Assembly (NCBI RefSeq): GCF_014851395.1
Contig: NW_024044681.1
Span: forward strand, 20,166,992-20,230,991
Source of the DNA: Micropterus salmoides
Taxonomy: Eukaryota > Chordata > Actinopteri > Centrarchiformes > Centrarchidae
DNA: 64,000 nt
Direction: 5' to 3'
Below, piece after piece: positions 1 through 15,600 of this stretch. How positions within the stretch are numbered: the stretch's first letter is position 1; every line of letters starts with the position of its first letter. The translations under genes and the position numbers were made by a program. A model generated the notes under the pieces. It was not told the DNA's origin. It worked only from the letters and a program-made list of their open reading frames with translations, and ran no database searches.

Positions 1-191
1 CATATGCCCTGCAATTAACACAGGTCACATAACTCCAGAAATAAATAAGGAACAAAGGGATAAGGAAACAGGAAATAGGTCTGATAAATTCAAAATGACT
101 AACTACGGCCTATTGCGTTAAACATGTGCTAATAGGTTTTGGAAATCTATTTGACCACCAGATGACCACATTATTGACATTTAAATTCTTA

Positions 192-197
192 TTTATT
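192..197 (-). terminator. Possible polyadenylation signal of unc119
   Basis: An AATAAA hexamer on the minus strand lies about 500 bases past the unc119 stop codon. If it is used, the 3' UTR would include the CA microsatellite at 437-499. This is only position plus hexamer; no cleavage site can be shown. Confidence 0.3.
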
Positions 198-435
198 TTT
201 ACCAGACCAGTATTCATGCTTCAAACTGACATACTTACAGACACACACAAACAATCATACAAAATACAGAAACACACACACACACACACACTCCAAAAAG
301 CAAGAGAACACACGCGTAATCTGATATTTCCTAAAAAGTTGCTTACTTGCTGGTTTATCATCTTACAAACACACTTTGTTGCAACTGCATGTGTCCATGT
401 GGCTCTTTTTAAAGTTTTGACAAACTTAAACATGC

Positions 436-436
<1 letters not shown>

Positions 437-499
<63 letters not shown>
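437..499. repeat. (CA)n microsatellite
   Basis: About 30 uninterrupted CA dinucleotides. A shorter CA run lies near 272-290. It produces long spurious reading frames on both strands (Thr/His or Cys/Val runs), which are not genes. Confidence 0.97.
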
Positions 500-500
<1 letters not shown>

Positions 501-699
501 TTGCACCCAACACATCTGTACGGCCGTTTTCTGGGTGGCATTCGCTCAGTGGGAGATAGACATACAGAAAGAGAGAAAGAAACAGAGAGAGAGAGCGGGA
601 GACTACTGGATTGACAGGATATTAACCCCACCAGTGTACGCTGATCGTCCGTCAGGTCAGTCCCTACATCCACCTGGCTCTCGTGTTGGTGTGTCGTCT

Positions 700-3600
700 C
701 TACGTCCCACCGTTGTACGAGTAGTCCGCCTTGTTGTGCATCACCAGCTTATTGTCCACAAAGTAGAAGCTGTCGGACTGTGTCTCATACGGGTGCAGGA
801 CCATCTCTCTGACTGTGAGCAGACACAAAAACATCATTACTGTTAGAGCACTGGTTCCCAACCTGGAGGCCCCAAGATAAATCTAATGGGGCCCCAAGAT
901 GATAAAAGGGACAAGAAAGAATAACACACACATGTTTTTTGAGCTTTGCTAGTGGCATGGCTGTGAGGATGGCATTGTTAGTCTGCTGGTCCACTATGCT
1001 GGTCCAGACAGAAATACCATAACAACCATTGGTCGGATTTCCATAAACTTTTGTCCAGACATTCATGATCCCCAGAGGATCTAGTGCCACCATAAGGTTG
1101 ACATTTTTTCATACAAGTGAAATGTCTTAGCATATTTAGGATGGTTTGCAATGAAATCAGGTACACACATTCATGTCCTCCACAGTGTGAGTTGTAATTA
1201 CTCCCTTAACATTTCATCTAATAATTTTTTTATTTGTCATTTTTTAGACTAAATCATTAATTGATAAAGTGAGAAAATAATTGCAAGTATTTGCTGTAGC
1301 AAATCAGCAGTATATAAAAGTTATTTCTAGGAGACAGGGCTGAACACAGCATTATGAGTTTATAATCATGTTGCCTGGCCCAGAGGACCTCCAAATTGTT
1401 TTTGTGTGTGTGTTTGTGTGTGTGTAGACTTACTGCTGTCCTCTGACAGAGGTGGGAATTCATAGATGTGTTCACAGGTGTTCTTGCTGCTGGGCATGCA
1501 GAAGCCGAACTCAAAGTCAAAACTCTTAAGCAACTTCTCTCTGAAATAATGTCTCTCGATCATCCTGAAGTTTTCTATCGGCATGTCTCCGACCGTGAAC
1601 TCCACACTGCAAAGACGAAGCCAGCCAGACAGACAGACAGAAAAGGTGAGTGAGAAATAAAAGAGAGAGAGAGTGAAACAGAGGACACAGTAACCAGTCT
1701 GGTAATTGCTTCCTTGTAAATAAAGATTCACACATGTCATTCTCACTTACGTGGCTCCAACTTGCCGCAGTCGGAGAAAAGCGGGAGTGAACTGGTAACG
1801 GACAAATCTGCCGGCGTTTGGGTCAATGTCCCTCCTCTCTCCTGCTTTGTCTAAGTCGAGGATCAGTTTGTATGAAATGGAACAGAATAAAATGAAGCAT
1901 ATTTGTAGACATGGAAATTTCCCATTCTGTGGTTGACTTAAAACTAACATGTAACAACAAAAAGAATATCAAACAACCCAGAAAACCAGAGTATTTTATA
2001 TTCCAGTTCATGTCTACTACCAAGAAGGAGAAAATTATGCATTATGCAGTTTGGTCGAGAATAATCACAGATTTATGTAACTAACTAAACTGAACACTGT
2101 TGAGGCATGAAACAGATCTTGTAGGCCTCTTGCTACAAGCCTATATTTTTTCCCTACATTTATTAATGTTTGGGACAATTAGCAGCATTAAAAGTATGCT
2201 GAATTAGCCATTAGCAGTTCCTGATTGTCATTCAACCCACAGATGTACAGACAACTATCACTGGTTTGCTTTGATACTGAAGAAATCATAAAAACGAGAT
2301 AATGTGTCGCATCTGTCGCACCAACTGTTGACGATGATGGTAATAAGCAACTCAGCCAAAGTGACGTACCAAACTACAATAACGGTGAACTACCGGCATG
2401 TACGTCTTTATATCGGCTTCTTACTACATTGTGTTATAGACCATTAATTAAATGTTTAGGCCTATATAATGCTTAGAAATGCAAAATGATGTGTGATTTT
2501 ATAGACTTGACAATGAATTACTTTAATCATTGGTGTGTGTTTTACACATGGTTTCACATGAGTTTAAAGTGGATGTGTGCAGCCTACAAAGCTGCTTTAT
2601 AAAATGTTCAAGTATTAACTATTTTCACTGTACATAAAGGTTAAGTGAAACAAATAGAGTAGTTCAGTGACTCGCCTGTGGATGGAGGTTTGGTGATTTC
2701 AAACAGCACTGTGCCGGTTTCCATGTCTCTGATCTTGAACCTGGTGAAGTCAATGTTGTAAATGTTCTCGTTCGGGCTGCACAGATAATCTGAGAGAGTG
2801 AGAGAGTGGAGAGTTATAGATAGACACAAAGTACTTGAACCACGTAGCACTTGAATGAAAATACAAAGAATGCACTTTTTATTTAAAAAAGCAAGTACAT
2901 TAATTCCTTGACCAATATGTCACATAACTGAGAGGGCTGCCTCATTTTGCAAATATATTATGTCACTGAATTTATGACTCAAAATAAATAAGTGTCATGC
3001 TCTTGGGTTTTTGTGTGGCATTTTTCTGTTATTTTGATTATGTCCATTTCTGTTTTCAAGGGTTTTGAGTTTTGAGCCTGTTGAGGACCTCGCAGGGCAG
3101 ACTGAACAGGAAACCATTGCTGTAATCGAGACCGGTGGTGATGAAAGAGTGGATAAAATGATAGAAGGCAGATTTGGTGATGTTTTTGATGTGAGACTGG
3201 AATGAGAGGGTGGAGTACAGGATGACGCCCAGGTTGCGGACTTCACGGAATAAATACTGTAAAAGTGGCTATACTGACGATGGATGTCATTTTTAATATG
3301 CACTCAAACATTCACATACCCAAAAACCTAAACTAAAAACTTTAACACATTTAAAAAATAATATAATTTAAAATCAGTTTAGTGGAATAACTGAAGTAAT
3401 TTTCAACTTTTGGATTGCTGAATTTTTGACACAAAATAACTGTATTACAGGAGCCATTTCATCACAAATATGATGGCATAGGCACACACACATACACAGT
3501 AAGAGAGTTATTTTTATTCCTCTAATCCTTCCTGCCCTCACCAGGCAGTGTCACTGCTTATTAGCGTTCCCCAGCAGAGCAAACACTTCCTGCTTACTGC

Positions 3601-6600
3601 CTGATCCGATGGTACTACTGGCCAGCCGGCAGGTGAAATTGCAACATCTCGCCATCATCTCCACTGAGGCTCCCTCACCACACGCACCAACAGCCACAAA
3701 GCTCACACAATGTCAGGGAATGAAAAATAAATTCTGAATGAATGAATTAATTGGTATGACATTGTTTCAGAGTGGATCACTGCAGCTCTGAGGAACCATG
3801 AGAGAAACACAAAGACAGTGCATGATTACATGCCATGTCCATCTATTAGCACCGCGTCTGTTTTTCCTTCTCATGTCATGTTAACAGATCTGCAGTTGTC
3901 TCGGCTTGTTCTGCGGTTTCTCTTCATGGACGTGGACTTCTTGTGTCTGCTGACAGTAAGCCGACCACATCTGTCTGCTCAGACGCAGCAGTAACAACAG
4001 TGGTGACATGTATTTCCATTAGTAGTCTGGTAAATCAGGGTGTATCTAGGAAGAGATGTAAGGGATGAATGAATGGATGTGTTTTATAAAATCATTGTGA
4101 AACCGGGCAGTCAGTGAACAAAATGTCAAAGAAAAAGCAGCAACTGTCAGAGCAGCTGTCATTTTCTCCGACCATTATGCAGGTCTGCGGCTATTCGTAG
4201 CTCCGACTCATCAGCGGTGATATCTTAATCATCATTAGGAAACAACAGAATGATCAGGGACTCATCAATAACTTTTCGAGACAGACTCTATAAAATGCTT
4301 CACAATTAAGCATAAAATGAAAAGATCATTAACAGGGATTTAAAATGACAGCTCCAATGTGAAAAAAGATAAACAGACACACAGGAAACTGTTTAGTGTG
4401 CAGGTGTTTGAGCAATGTGTTTCAGATTCCAAGCATTTCAGGTACAAACTCTGCTGGAAACAAAACAAAACCTGGTGGTATTTTATGTCTAGCAGCCACA
4501 ATGACCAGGAAAATGACCGGATATCAGTAAACATTTCAGTAAGGTGCACCTTTAACAGTAGTTCCCCATGGTTTGTAAATGTACAGTGTAAATCAGATAA
4601 TATGTATGTCAGGGCCATTCAGGTTGAAAGTGTTACTCACAGTGTTACCAAGCTGGAGCCTGACCGAGACCTCAGCCTCCGCCTGCTTCAGCTCTACTGG
4701 GGTGTTCTTTTGCTCTGTGTTGTGTGTACTTCTACATTAATCCCCCCCTGGAGGATTATTTACAACGCTCCCTGAATGTTATTTTTCACGTTTATGTATT
4801 CATGCTGGAGCATGCCCGAAGCAGAAATATATACTCCTAAGTCACAGCACGTTGTCAACTCCAGTTGGTGTACAGGGTGTGAGTGTTCCTGACAGAACTG
4901 ATCTGATTCGTTGTGATGCCGTGATGCCTTTGCTCCTCTGTCTGAATGCTGAGGTCGGCTCTTCTATGGCGCATAGAGCGCTCCGTTTACTACCATACAA
5001 CACCTGAAGATTCAGCAAGTAGTTAGAACATTAATAACAGTTCTGCATTAGTGTGCGTGTGTAGAGGGTACATCTGCACATGTGTAGAATAAACTGTACC
5101 ACAGCTGGTGTTGCTCTCGTCCCTTTGTTAACCTAGTGCTAATAGTTACCTTTGAGACTCCTAATGAAGTCCCATGAGGACAATGTACTTGTGTGTGTGT
5201 GTGTGTGTCTGTGTGTGTGTGCTCTCACTAGCCTCACAAAACCTGAGGTGTTTGTAGCAAATTACATGCAGTCTGTTAACTCAGGTTACACACACACAAA
5301 CACAGACACAGACACAGCGAGAGCCATCTGAGGTTAACTAGCTACAAGCAGCTGATGAAGCCACAAACAGACTCCAATTTATCACTGTCAGCTCTCCTTC
5401 TGTGCTGTGATAGTAAACACCTCCACACAGAACAAGCTTTCTGTGAGTGAGTGTGAGTGTGTGTGTGTGTGTGTGTAAGCATCGCATTGATTCAACCAAA
5501 AGGCAACCTCTGTGAATTAAAAGTGCAGTTAAAAGTGTGTTTGCTGCAGTCCAAGCTGACTGATACAACATACTAAGATAACCATAAACAGTCAAAGCTG
5601 CGCTTTGAGAGGTAACTCAGTAGCGGTCAAACATGGCTAGAAACAGGAAGCTTGCCTGTAAACCTCTTGTTCAAGCTTCAACATCCGCAGGTTTTAACAA
5701 AATCCAACAACAAATGTATCAACCCCCAGATCCAATATTGTATTCTCTTCTCTTGTCTTCTCTTATAATTACAATCCTATTCATGCACGTCATGTCTAAT
5801 GGGTAGTAAAAATGTATTCTGGTGATAATACTACTGTTTGTGCCCAAGTCTGTCATGCAGTTCTGAATGTGTCAATAACCACTCCTCCACCACTATTTTA
5901 AGGTAGTATGGACCCTCATAAAGGCTAAACACAGCATCAACAGCAATTTAAACATTTTTAAGTTTATTAACTATTTCTTTCTGTAGTAGTTTTTATTGTT
6001 GGTGGTGGAGTCGGCCATTGCTGCCTAGGATTCACAAATAAGCACAAAGGATACACAAGCAGGAAACGATGCATGCATGTAGTCTATTGTTACCATTTGC
6101 AATTTTATCTCATTGACATCAGCCTCAGTGTTCATTTCTAATGTTGTATCAGAGCTGACGCCAACAAAGCATTTCCTACTGCTGCTCACTCACATTAAAA
6201 GCATTCATCTGGTGAAACACAGGGCAGCTTTATTGTGAAGGAGTCACAGGAAACTCACCTTGTTTGTCACTGACATTAGGATTGACTGCTATTGTTTAAC
6301 ACAAATGTAATTTTTGACCAGCTGATCAGTTTGAAATATATAACAGAGAGAAACAGAATGAGAGGGAGCAACCACAGTGAGCTGTTAGATGAAGAGCTGC
6401 AGGCGACACAGTAGTTGCACATCTCCAACTCTTCGGCAAGGTATTCAACTTCACTCTGTCCTGCTGTGTGTGTAGAGAAACAACTTGAAATGATTGACCA
6501 GTTGCTCTTCTGATGAATTTCTGACAAAGCAGCTGCTCACAAGTGTTTGCAATAGTATTTCACTGTTACCCACAACGTGAGTGTTGCCAAATCATCCAGA

Positions 6601-9600
6601 ACCGAAATCTTTAAAATCTTAATATAATGCTGACAAAGCCAATGATGCTACCGCACTTTATGTAAGAGACCTAAAAGCTGCTGCAAGGTGGATTATTAAC
6701 AGCTGAACTCATACACCCACATATAAGTAAGTAAAGTACTTTTAAAATAATGCTTTTTTTCTGTCATATATAAGCTGATATCCTTCCTGTCTGAGAAATC
6801 GGTAAAAACTGAAAAATGATTGGCCTTGCTCAAGAAAAATAGTGATAATCTAAATAATTTGCAGAAATCACCAGTTTACAACCAGTCAGCTCCACAGCAA
6901 ATACTGTACCATGTGACCTAGATTTAACCAAAATAAACAGTTCTGTGCTTGTTTTAGCAGTTCACCCAGATAACGCTGGGACAGGACAGCTCTCAGGAAC
7001 CTTCCTCCAGTATGACAGTTTAAGATTACTGCCACATGAAACCATATTAAAGGCTTATAAACACAACATGCATGCAGGCGAAAATTACAGCTGACACCGA
7101 TAATGGGATCTATTTCAGTCTGTCCCACTTGAGCTGTGGATTGGTGGGTCTGTCCTCACTGGAAGTATCAAGTTACTAGTTTTCACCTCGCTGCAGGGGT
7201 TTTGGCTTTTTACATTTAATTAAACATGCAAAAGTGATGCTTTCATTTAAAGTAAGTGATGACATTTATACTGTGGGTTTATTAAGTAACATACATACAC
7301 ACAATGTGAAAGTAAAAGCAGTTTTCAGGCAGTTCAAAATTATTAGGGCTCATTGATACTGATTCTACATAAAAAAAAAACTGTTTTTATCTTTGTTTAC
7401 TAATGCTAAATAGGGTGAAAACTGGTTCATTCAAATCCATAATACAAAAATGTGCATTAAAACAAAAACAAGACTTCAAAAATACAACTTACAGCACAAA
7501 CTCTGCTGGAGGAACTATGGTGTAAAATCAGCAGCTCATTAGCATTTTTTTCCCCATTCATACCAGAAGCATTTTCTGAGCTGTTCAACAACAACGTTCG
7601 GATGCATAGGGACATTAATCAGAGTGAAAACAAATTTTCCTGTGAAATTTGGCAAAAAATGTAAATGACTGGCCTGAAAATGCTCAAGAAATGTATTGAT
7701 AATCTAAATAATAATTACAGGCATAACGATGCACCCTTATGTGCAAACAATGCTAGGCTAAATTTATTTCTCTGTGATTAACTTTTAAACAGCCTGTTTT
7801 ATATGTCATGTGACAACAGCCATGTCATGTGACAGAGGTGAGGTGGGAAATACTACTGTGACACATTTTAATTAGTAAACATCTAAGATTAGCTCCAGGG
7901 ATAAATGAGTGTGACTGTTCGAGGAAAGAAGAGTCGGTGAACACAATGGGCCTCACACAGGAAGTATAAGTGATTTAAGAAAATTTGTAACTTTCACAAA
8001 TGTTATCGTACTGGTCATGCACAGATTTGTCTGTATTTCTCTATAAGAGGGATGATATGACTTGAATCAGAGGTGTGTGTATGGATGAATCTTTAACACT
8101 GATATTCACTGTTGTCACTGAATGTAGCTTTCAGCAGCTGAGCTCTTTTCACTGGGTGTCTGAAAGCTCTGTTAGCCATTCAGTCGTGATACACAGTACG
8201 CTACTGCCTGGTTTAAAACTTAATGAAAGACCACCAAAACCCACATAAACAATCAGGAAGTGATAGCTCTGTTGCAATTAGACAGCTCCTGAGCTATTAA
8301 CCTTACAAATTGTGCTTTCAGAGGGATAGTTTTGTACTGACCTGAGAATCAGCACGGAAGTGACGGTCATTTGAACGGTGTTGCGTTCACTTACTGATGT
8401 ACATACTAGTGCATTTTAAACAGTAATTACAGAAAAAATGTACAAACTACATTGTTAGTCAATATGAATTTTCCAACTGAGCAATGATTTGAATCAGCAA
8501 TTTGCTGCCGGAACAAGTGAATTTCCCCGGTGTGGGATCTTATCTTATTGCTAGAACAGGTGGCATTCATCCGGCTGAAACCAACAATTTATGAGAAGTC
8601 TGGGCAGTTAAGAGAGTTTGGTGAATATTCATACAAGAGTTCCTCATGTGGGAAAGTACGAGGTTTAGGATAAGAATACGACAATGTTCTCGCATTCAGT
8701 TTCAATGTGTGTTTGTGTTTCAGAACAGCGATTAACACCCACCACTCACAGGTTTGTTTCTGTAGTACGTTATTTTTGCCAGTGTGGCTTGGCATGAACA
8801 TTTCTCCCACATGAGCTACAAGGTTCGCTTCACCTCAGCTCAGTGAGTGCTTCCCTACCATATACACACACAACAGCCATGCAGCCAGCTCCTCTACTAC
8901 TGGACCTCTGCCACTTCATGGAGCCCTCTGTCCTGTTAGCATTGTAACCACAAATTTTGTCCCCTGCTCTCTTGCTCACCTCACAGCGGCAGTCAGGGCT
9001 GTAAGTAATAGGTCAGACTGGAGAGCATCTCATGTGAAAAGACATACAGTTGATTTCCTCTAATTGATCTAGATGAGAGTCCTTAAACTCCCAAACAATT
9101 AGGCCTACTTCTCTTTGCAACGTGACAATCAGGACGCGGCTGTAAACACACATTATGAAAGACAAGAAAGCAGAAGACGATACTGGTGTTAAAAGGATTA
9201 TGCTGAAAATCAAATTCGTCCGGTCAGTTTACCAGATAGATTCATATTTTTAGATTAATCTGAAAAACAATTAGAGCCACCATTAATTCACATTTATTTA
9301 TCTATGTATATATGTTTGATGTATTTGATTTCTTTATTTGCAGTATCTTTGACAATAAATAAATAAATTTCAGAGATTTCGGTTTTAGGCTTTAAAAACA
9401 TTCAGCATTGGCCAAACTCTACAGAATGCAGAATGTTACAGTAAAACTCAATGATATGACCTAAAAGGGAAACTGAAACATCATTACAACAGATCCTGCA
9501 GATAAAAAAATGCAGGAGATTGTTCATCAACTTAAATGTTTTTTTTTTAATTAATGTGATGTGTTGATATAGAAAATTAGCCACACTAGTGACATCTACC

Positions 9601-12600
9601 GTGACACATTCATTTTCTGATTTCATACTAAAGTGCATTTGAATGATTGTGCGATCACTTGTGAACTACATAGTCAGTGACTATGAATCTTTGAACAAAA
9701 TTGAGTTCTCTCATTCATGCCTGACCATCGTGTCCCCTTGACCGTCTCTCAGTGGACTGCTTCACTTTAGCAAGATGTTTTTCTTTATTTCTGTCATGGT
9801 ACGGCTTTGTGATGACGCAGCGTTGACAAACTCTCATTATTTCAAGGTCTCCTAACATCACTGCTGACACTACAAAATGTTAGCATGCCAACATGCTAAA
9901 GTAAAGTAAGTAAGACTTGGAAGGGAATTTTACGGCTAAAAACATTAGCATGTTAACATTCTCAGTGTGAGCATGTTAATGATCTCATGTTGGCATTTAG
10001 GTCAGTGTTAGCTTAGTGTTTCTGCTGTTTCCCCCCTTTTGTTTCCTGTCTTTCCCCTGTCTGTCTTCTCTTTCTGTGTGCGTGTTGTCTGGGCATGGCG
10101 TGACGGTCTCTCTCCCTGGCTGTTCAAAAACATGCACACCTGTGATGCAGTAACGAAGACCTGCATAATATTTGGCTCTTCATTCGGCCATTCACCTTTG
10201 TGGTTTTCACGCTACAGCCAACTTCTGAGTCTCGTCCAGTGTTTTACTCATTTTGCCTGACTCTATTTTTGCTTGTGCCTCAGGTTTTTTCCCCCGTGAG
10301 ATTTCTTAGTCTGCCTCCTGCAGCGTCTTGCCTCTTTTTTTAGCCACCTAAACAGTTCACACCACCTGCCTGCCTTTTCCCAAGTCTGCAATCAAGAAAC
10401 CTCACATTTGTGAAGTTGTAAATAAACCTGTTTCCTTTCCTATGTAACACTCTGTGCCCGAGTTCAGCCTCGCAGAGTATCTAGCATGGCTGTACACTCT
10501 AATTCCCGTTTTTCACAAAAACTGCTTCATGTTTCGGAAAAGTTGTGCTGGAAGTCAAATCCTTATGCCTAAATGTGGAGACGCTTTTATTCATTTTTGC
10601 AGCTCCAAGGGATTATACTTAGCAGCCCAAAAGTTACATTACATCATTCATTTACATTTATTCATTTAGCTGACGCTTTTATCCAACAATTGCTATAAAT
10701 GTCAGAGGTCACATGCCTTCTGGAGCAACTAGGAGTTAAGTGTCTTGCTCAGGGATACATTGGTGGATGTGTCACAGTGGGGAATTGAACCCAGGTCTCT
10801 CACACCAAAGGCAGTCAACATATCCTCATCACCTGGATTTTCTGTTAAACATCTCAATCTTTTACTGCAAAGTCAACTTACATTAAAAAAAAAAAAAACT
10901 CTTGAAAGCAGCAAGTTTTTATATTTAGACATTAATATACAAAAAACAACACTTTAATCAGTATAGATGACGCATGGTCCCATGGTGCTAAAGAGAGACT
11001 ATTGGATTTTCATTGCCAAAATCTAAGTAAAAAAACTGAAATCACAGGCTGATCCAACCTGCGTGACTTTCATCACGGCAACTCATAATGTGACTCAGCA
11101 GTATGTATGGCTAACACGTGCCTGTATGCACTCCTGGCAATGTCAGTGCATGCTACTGATGAAACGGCGGACAGTGTCCTGGGGGATCTCCTCCCAGACT
11201 TGGATCAGGGCATCAATGGGCTCCTCAACAGTCTGTTGTGCTACTTGGCGGTGTTGGATACACCAATACATAACGTCCCCATGGTTTTCAATTGGATTCA
11301 ACCTGAGGACCAGTTAAATACTTCAATGCCTTCGTCATCCAGAAACTGCCTACACACTCAGGGCACATGAGTTCTGCGTGACCTTCCAAAGATGTGCCTC
11401 CCCAGACCATCGCTGACCCACTGCCAAACCAGTCATGCTGGATGATATTGCAGCATAAAGTTCACCACGGCATCTCCAGAATCTTTCACGTCTGTCACAT
11501 GTGCTCAGTGTGAACCTGCCAGAACGAGGCGCCAATAGTTGACCTGCCAATTCTGGTGTTCTCTGGCAAATGCCAATAGGGCTGCACGGTGGTAGGCTGT
11601 GAGCACAGATCCCAGAAGAGGATGTCAGATTGATTTGACATGCCACCCTTAATGGAGTCTGTTTCTGACAGTTTTGTCAGAGACATGCACACCAATAGCC
11701 TGCTGAAGGTCATTTTTTGTAGGACACTGGCAGTCCTCCTCCTGCCCTTCCTCACACAAAGGAGCAGATACCAGTCCTGATGCTGGGTTGATGCCCTTTT
11801 ACAGCACTGTCCAGCTATAAATGTGCAACATCTCCTGGTATCTCCTCCATGCTCTTGAGACTGTGCTGGGAGACACAGCAAACCTTCTTGCAATGGCACG
11901 TTTGGATGTGCTATCCGGGAGTGGCTAGCCTACCTGTGCTGCCTGAATGGGCTGCCGGTACTACAAGTGCTACCAGTAACGACAAATAGTGACGCTAGCA
12001 AAACGCAAAACTAGAGACATGATGTTCCTTTTCATTTTTTTTGAGCAGTGATGCATAAACACATTATTATTATAAACACAAATGGACACCATTTCCCAAA
12101 TATCAGACTTTTTAATGTGAAGATGAAAACCATTTTCTCATCTTGTTTCAAAAAATTTTCAAAAAATGCACTGCACACATGTTCTAGGTGTGTACGTGTA
12201 TGTATATAGCCTATGATATAAATTGTTACATAATGGTAAATAAACAACCTTGTACGATGCACTTAAATATGTTCAGATATAGAAAATAATACATCAGTCC
12301 TCTACGTCAACCATTATTGTTCTATATCAGGAAAATTCGTAACGCAATTAATCGATTGGTCAAATCACTTGTTTTGTTTGACAATGGTCCAAAACCACAA
12401 AATATTCAATTTACCATAAAGTAATGCAAAGACAAGCAGCAAATCCTCACATCTGAGAAGATGGACGTTACTAGCCACACTCAGCTGTGAGTGAGCCATG
12501 ATTTTGAAGCATGTGTGAAACAGCTGATGCCAGTAACGTTGCCACTACTGAAGGTGAAGGGAAAACTCAATGTCTGGCGAATGAAAAGTCAAGGATTATG

Positions 12601-15600
12601 TCTTCAAAAGTTTTTTGTTCCACCAAAATTCCAAAAGCCAAATATATTCAAATTAAAATACAGAGAAAAATCAGGAAATCCTCTCATATGAGAAGCTGGA
12701 ATCAGGCAATCTGGCTATTTTTTACTCTTTTTGCTTGCTTTTCAATTTCAATTTCAATTATCAAAATCAATTATCACAATAGTTGCTGTTGGTTATTTTT
12801 CCATAGTACTAATCAATTAAACTTTGAATCTTTTTGGCTCTAAACAATTGATTAATTGTAAAAAGTGTGTAGTAGTAGTAGTGAAACTGTTCGTTGCATC
12901 CCTAAATAGAAACATGTGTCTGCAGGGAAGCCTTTCTTGCAGCTCTGAGGGCTGTGAGTTCCCCACTGACACAACTACAGATTAAGAACATAAGTTTGGA
13001 TCAGATCAGTCAACTGAGCAGAAAGCCTGTTCTGTCTATACAAATCTTCATCAATCTCAGCAGCTTGATTTGATTACCAGGCAGATGGAGCAAAAACTGA
13101 TTTGTGGCAACTCTGTGTGAAAGTCACTTTTCTGAGAATTTACATGACATAAAGTGAAGTTTCCTCTCCTGTGATGCATCTGTGCTCCAAGTAGGGTTAA
13201 GCAACAACCTCTGAGCAAAAAAAAAAGATAATCTTTTTGAGACTCAGGACTGTTGTCAAGTTGATTGTGTACCATGCCACTTAGAGAGGGAATCAATTTC
13301 AGCCACTTGAGAATGTGCCGCAGCAGGAACAAATAGAGACAGACAAGGCACAAAACACCAGAAGAGCCTCAGTGTCACCACAAGAGATAGCTCAGGTTGT
13401 TTCCTACTTTGTTTGACCGCCAGTTGAGTGTATATGTCCATTTCTGTCATGTAGTCCATCAAGGGACACCACAACAACGCTGTTACACAATGGAGCAGAG
13501 GAACGAAAGGGAAGGAAGTGTGTGGGAGAACAGAGCATGCGCGCTCCTCCGCTGGCTGTAACCACGGGGGGATGCTTCACGTTGCTGTAGTGATTTAAGC
13601 ACATGTCCACGTTGCTGTGGTGATTCACACATGCCTCTTCTTGCCTCCAGCGATGACGCTGCAAGGTAGGAAAGTGAGAGTTTCCAAGACCATCATTGGG
13701 TCCAGCGTGGGAGACAGAATCATTATGATGCAGCTGGATAATGACCCCGACACAGACTCACCCATGGGGATCACAAACAACAGACTTAAAGGCAGACGTG
13801 AAAATAGACAATCACACCTGTGTACTATCAAGTCAATATACAGCTGCAGTAATTCTCCTTTTCCCAAAAACTGACAAACTACTAGAGTTTACAGTGACAG
13901 CTGCAAAAGAGGAAGGACAGGCCGAGCCAAAGGATGTTCCCGAAGCTCGTACTCTTCTCCGTAAGCTGTGACGTCCTGTATTATCTTGAGCTGCATGAAA
14001 AAAAGCAATACAATATAAAGAAAAGCATAGTAAGATGAAAAATTTGACTTGAGCGAAGGGGTCGCCGCAGGAATAGTTTCAAGACAGTAAAAAGAGAAGC
14101 ACTCACAGCCACATGTTGAAGTGTGATCAGTAAGGCTGCTCACAAAAGGCACATATTCACGCAAAAAACATGAATATGTGCCACTGCCTGAACTATTAGC
14201 TGAGAGAAAATCCGACAGTGTTTGCATGTTATCTCACTCGGTATCTATCGTAACAGCCAATGTAACCATGTTGTGTAAGTAAGGTATTATACTACCTCTA
14301 AATAGTCAAATGCCCTGCTGGCCACCTGTTAGCTAACTACTGGTTTAAGACCTGAGTTGATAGATAGATGTAGGTGTTCTTGTGCACATAAGAGCTTCCT
14401 GGCTGCTATCTACCCCCTGTATTTCTCTAAGAGGCTTGTTTGAGGATTAAGAGGGGTGACATAATTAAAAAAGCAACTGCTTTAATAATAGTTATATAAT
14501 AAATAATACAATATAATGTGTAATCAGCACAGTCTTTTCATTGTCACATTATATAGATACATAATAATCAATGTGCTATTTCAAGCTCTTTTCGACAGCC
14601 GGTAGGGTATCAGAATGTCACAAGTGGCAGAAAAGGCCCTTTGCCATGAATATATACATTAAATTGGCTTGTTTATCTGTGAATAAGCAGCTCAGCTTGT
14701 GTTTAAAGAGTGTACAAACTGAGCCCAAACCATTTCTTTGTACACAATATGTTTCGAAATTACTGTTGTATGCATGAGAAGCAAAGCAGCACTTAAAAAG
14801 ATCACACATTTGAATGTTAGATTTCTTATCTGCAAATATTTTCTCTGACATAATATTCTGACATAAATTTAATGATAGTACATTTACTCAAGAGCTGTAA
14901 AATAAAACAAAGTACTTGACTGCTTCCATGTGTTGTTGATGTAATTGTTTGTTGTTCTACCTCACCACATATCAGGGAGGGATTTATTGTACTTTTTACT
15001 CCACTTTTGATGTTTTTCCAAAACAAATTATTTTACTTGGATGTTTAATGCAAGACTTTTACCTGCTATGGAGTATTTTGACATTGTGGTATTGATACTT
15101 GTACTCAGGAAAAGCTATTAATACCTGTAGGCCTACTTCTTCTACTGATATATACCACGCTTACCTTCCTGTTGGCGTATATAACATTTCTCCTAAGGTT
15201 ATTTTGAATTCCAAGCTACCACACTGCAGAATTAATCCCCAAACTCCAGCGGGAACATTTTAACAACAGTTCCACTGAGTAAAAGAGGTAATTCAGATAT
15301 CTGTAAAAACAACAACTAAATCTAACAGTTCAGCAAACAGTTCAGCAACTGCTACACACACACAAACATGAGGACTGGGTGTTTTAATTCTCTGGACAGG
15401 AATGAAAAGAAAAGACAAAACCTCTGCACTGAACAAAATTTGAATTGGAAACGTGACTCCTCAGTCACCTCTGCACCTCACTCTGCACATAATTACCATG
15501 AAGTGAAGACAAAATTAGGGATGATGTAACTTAAGAGGATACAATATAAAGACATGCAGGTTCAGCAATTAACAGCAATCTGCATTCCATCAAGTATTGT

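Noticed and set aside
126..673. Long reading frames on both strands across the start of the window
   Set aside because: They are carried by the CA/TG microsatellite (Thr-His or Cys-Val runs), with no similarity to any protein and no splice context.
11063..11899. Frames of 84-134 residues around 11-12 kb
   Set aside because: Broken pieces of a Tc1/mariner transposase, partly read on the wrong strand.
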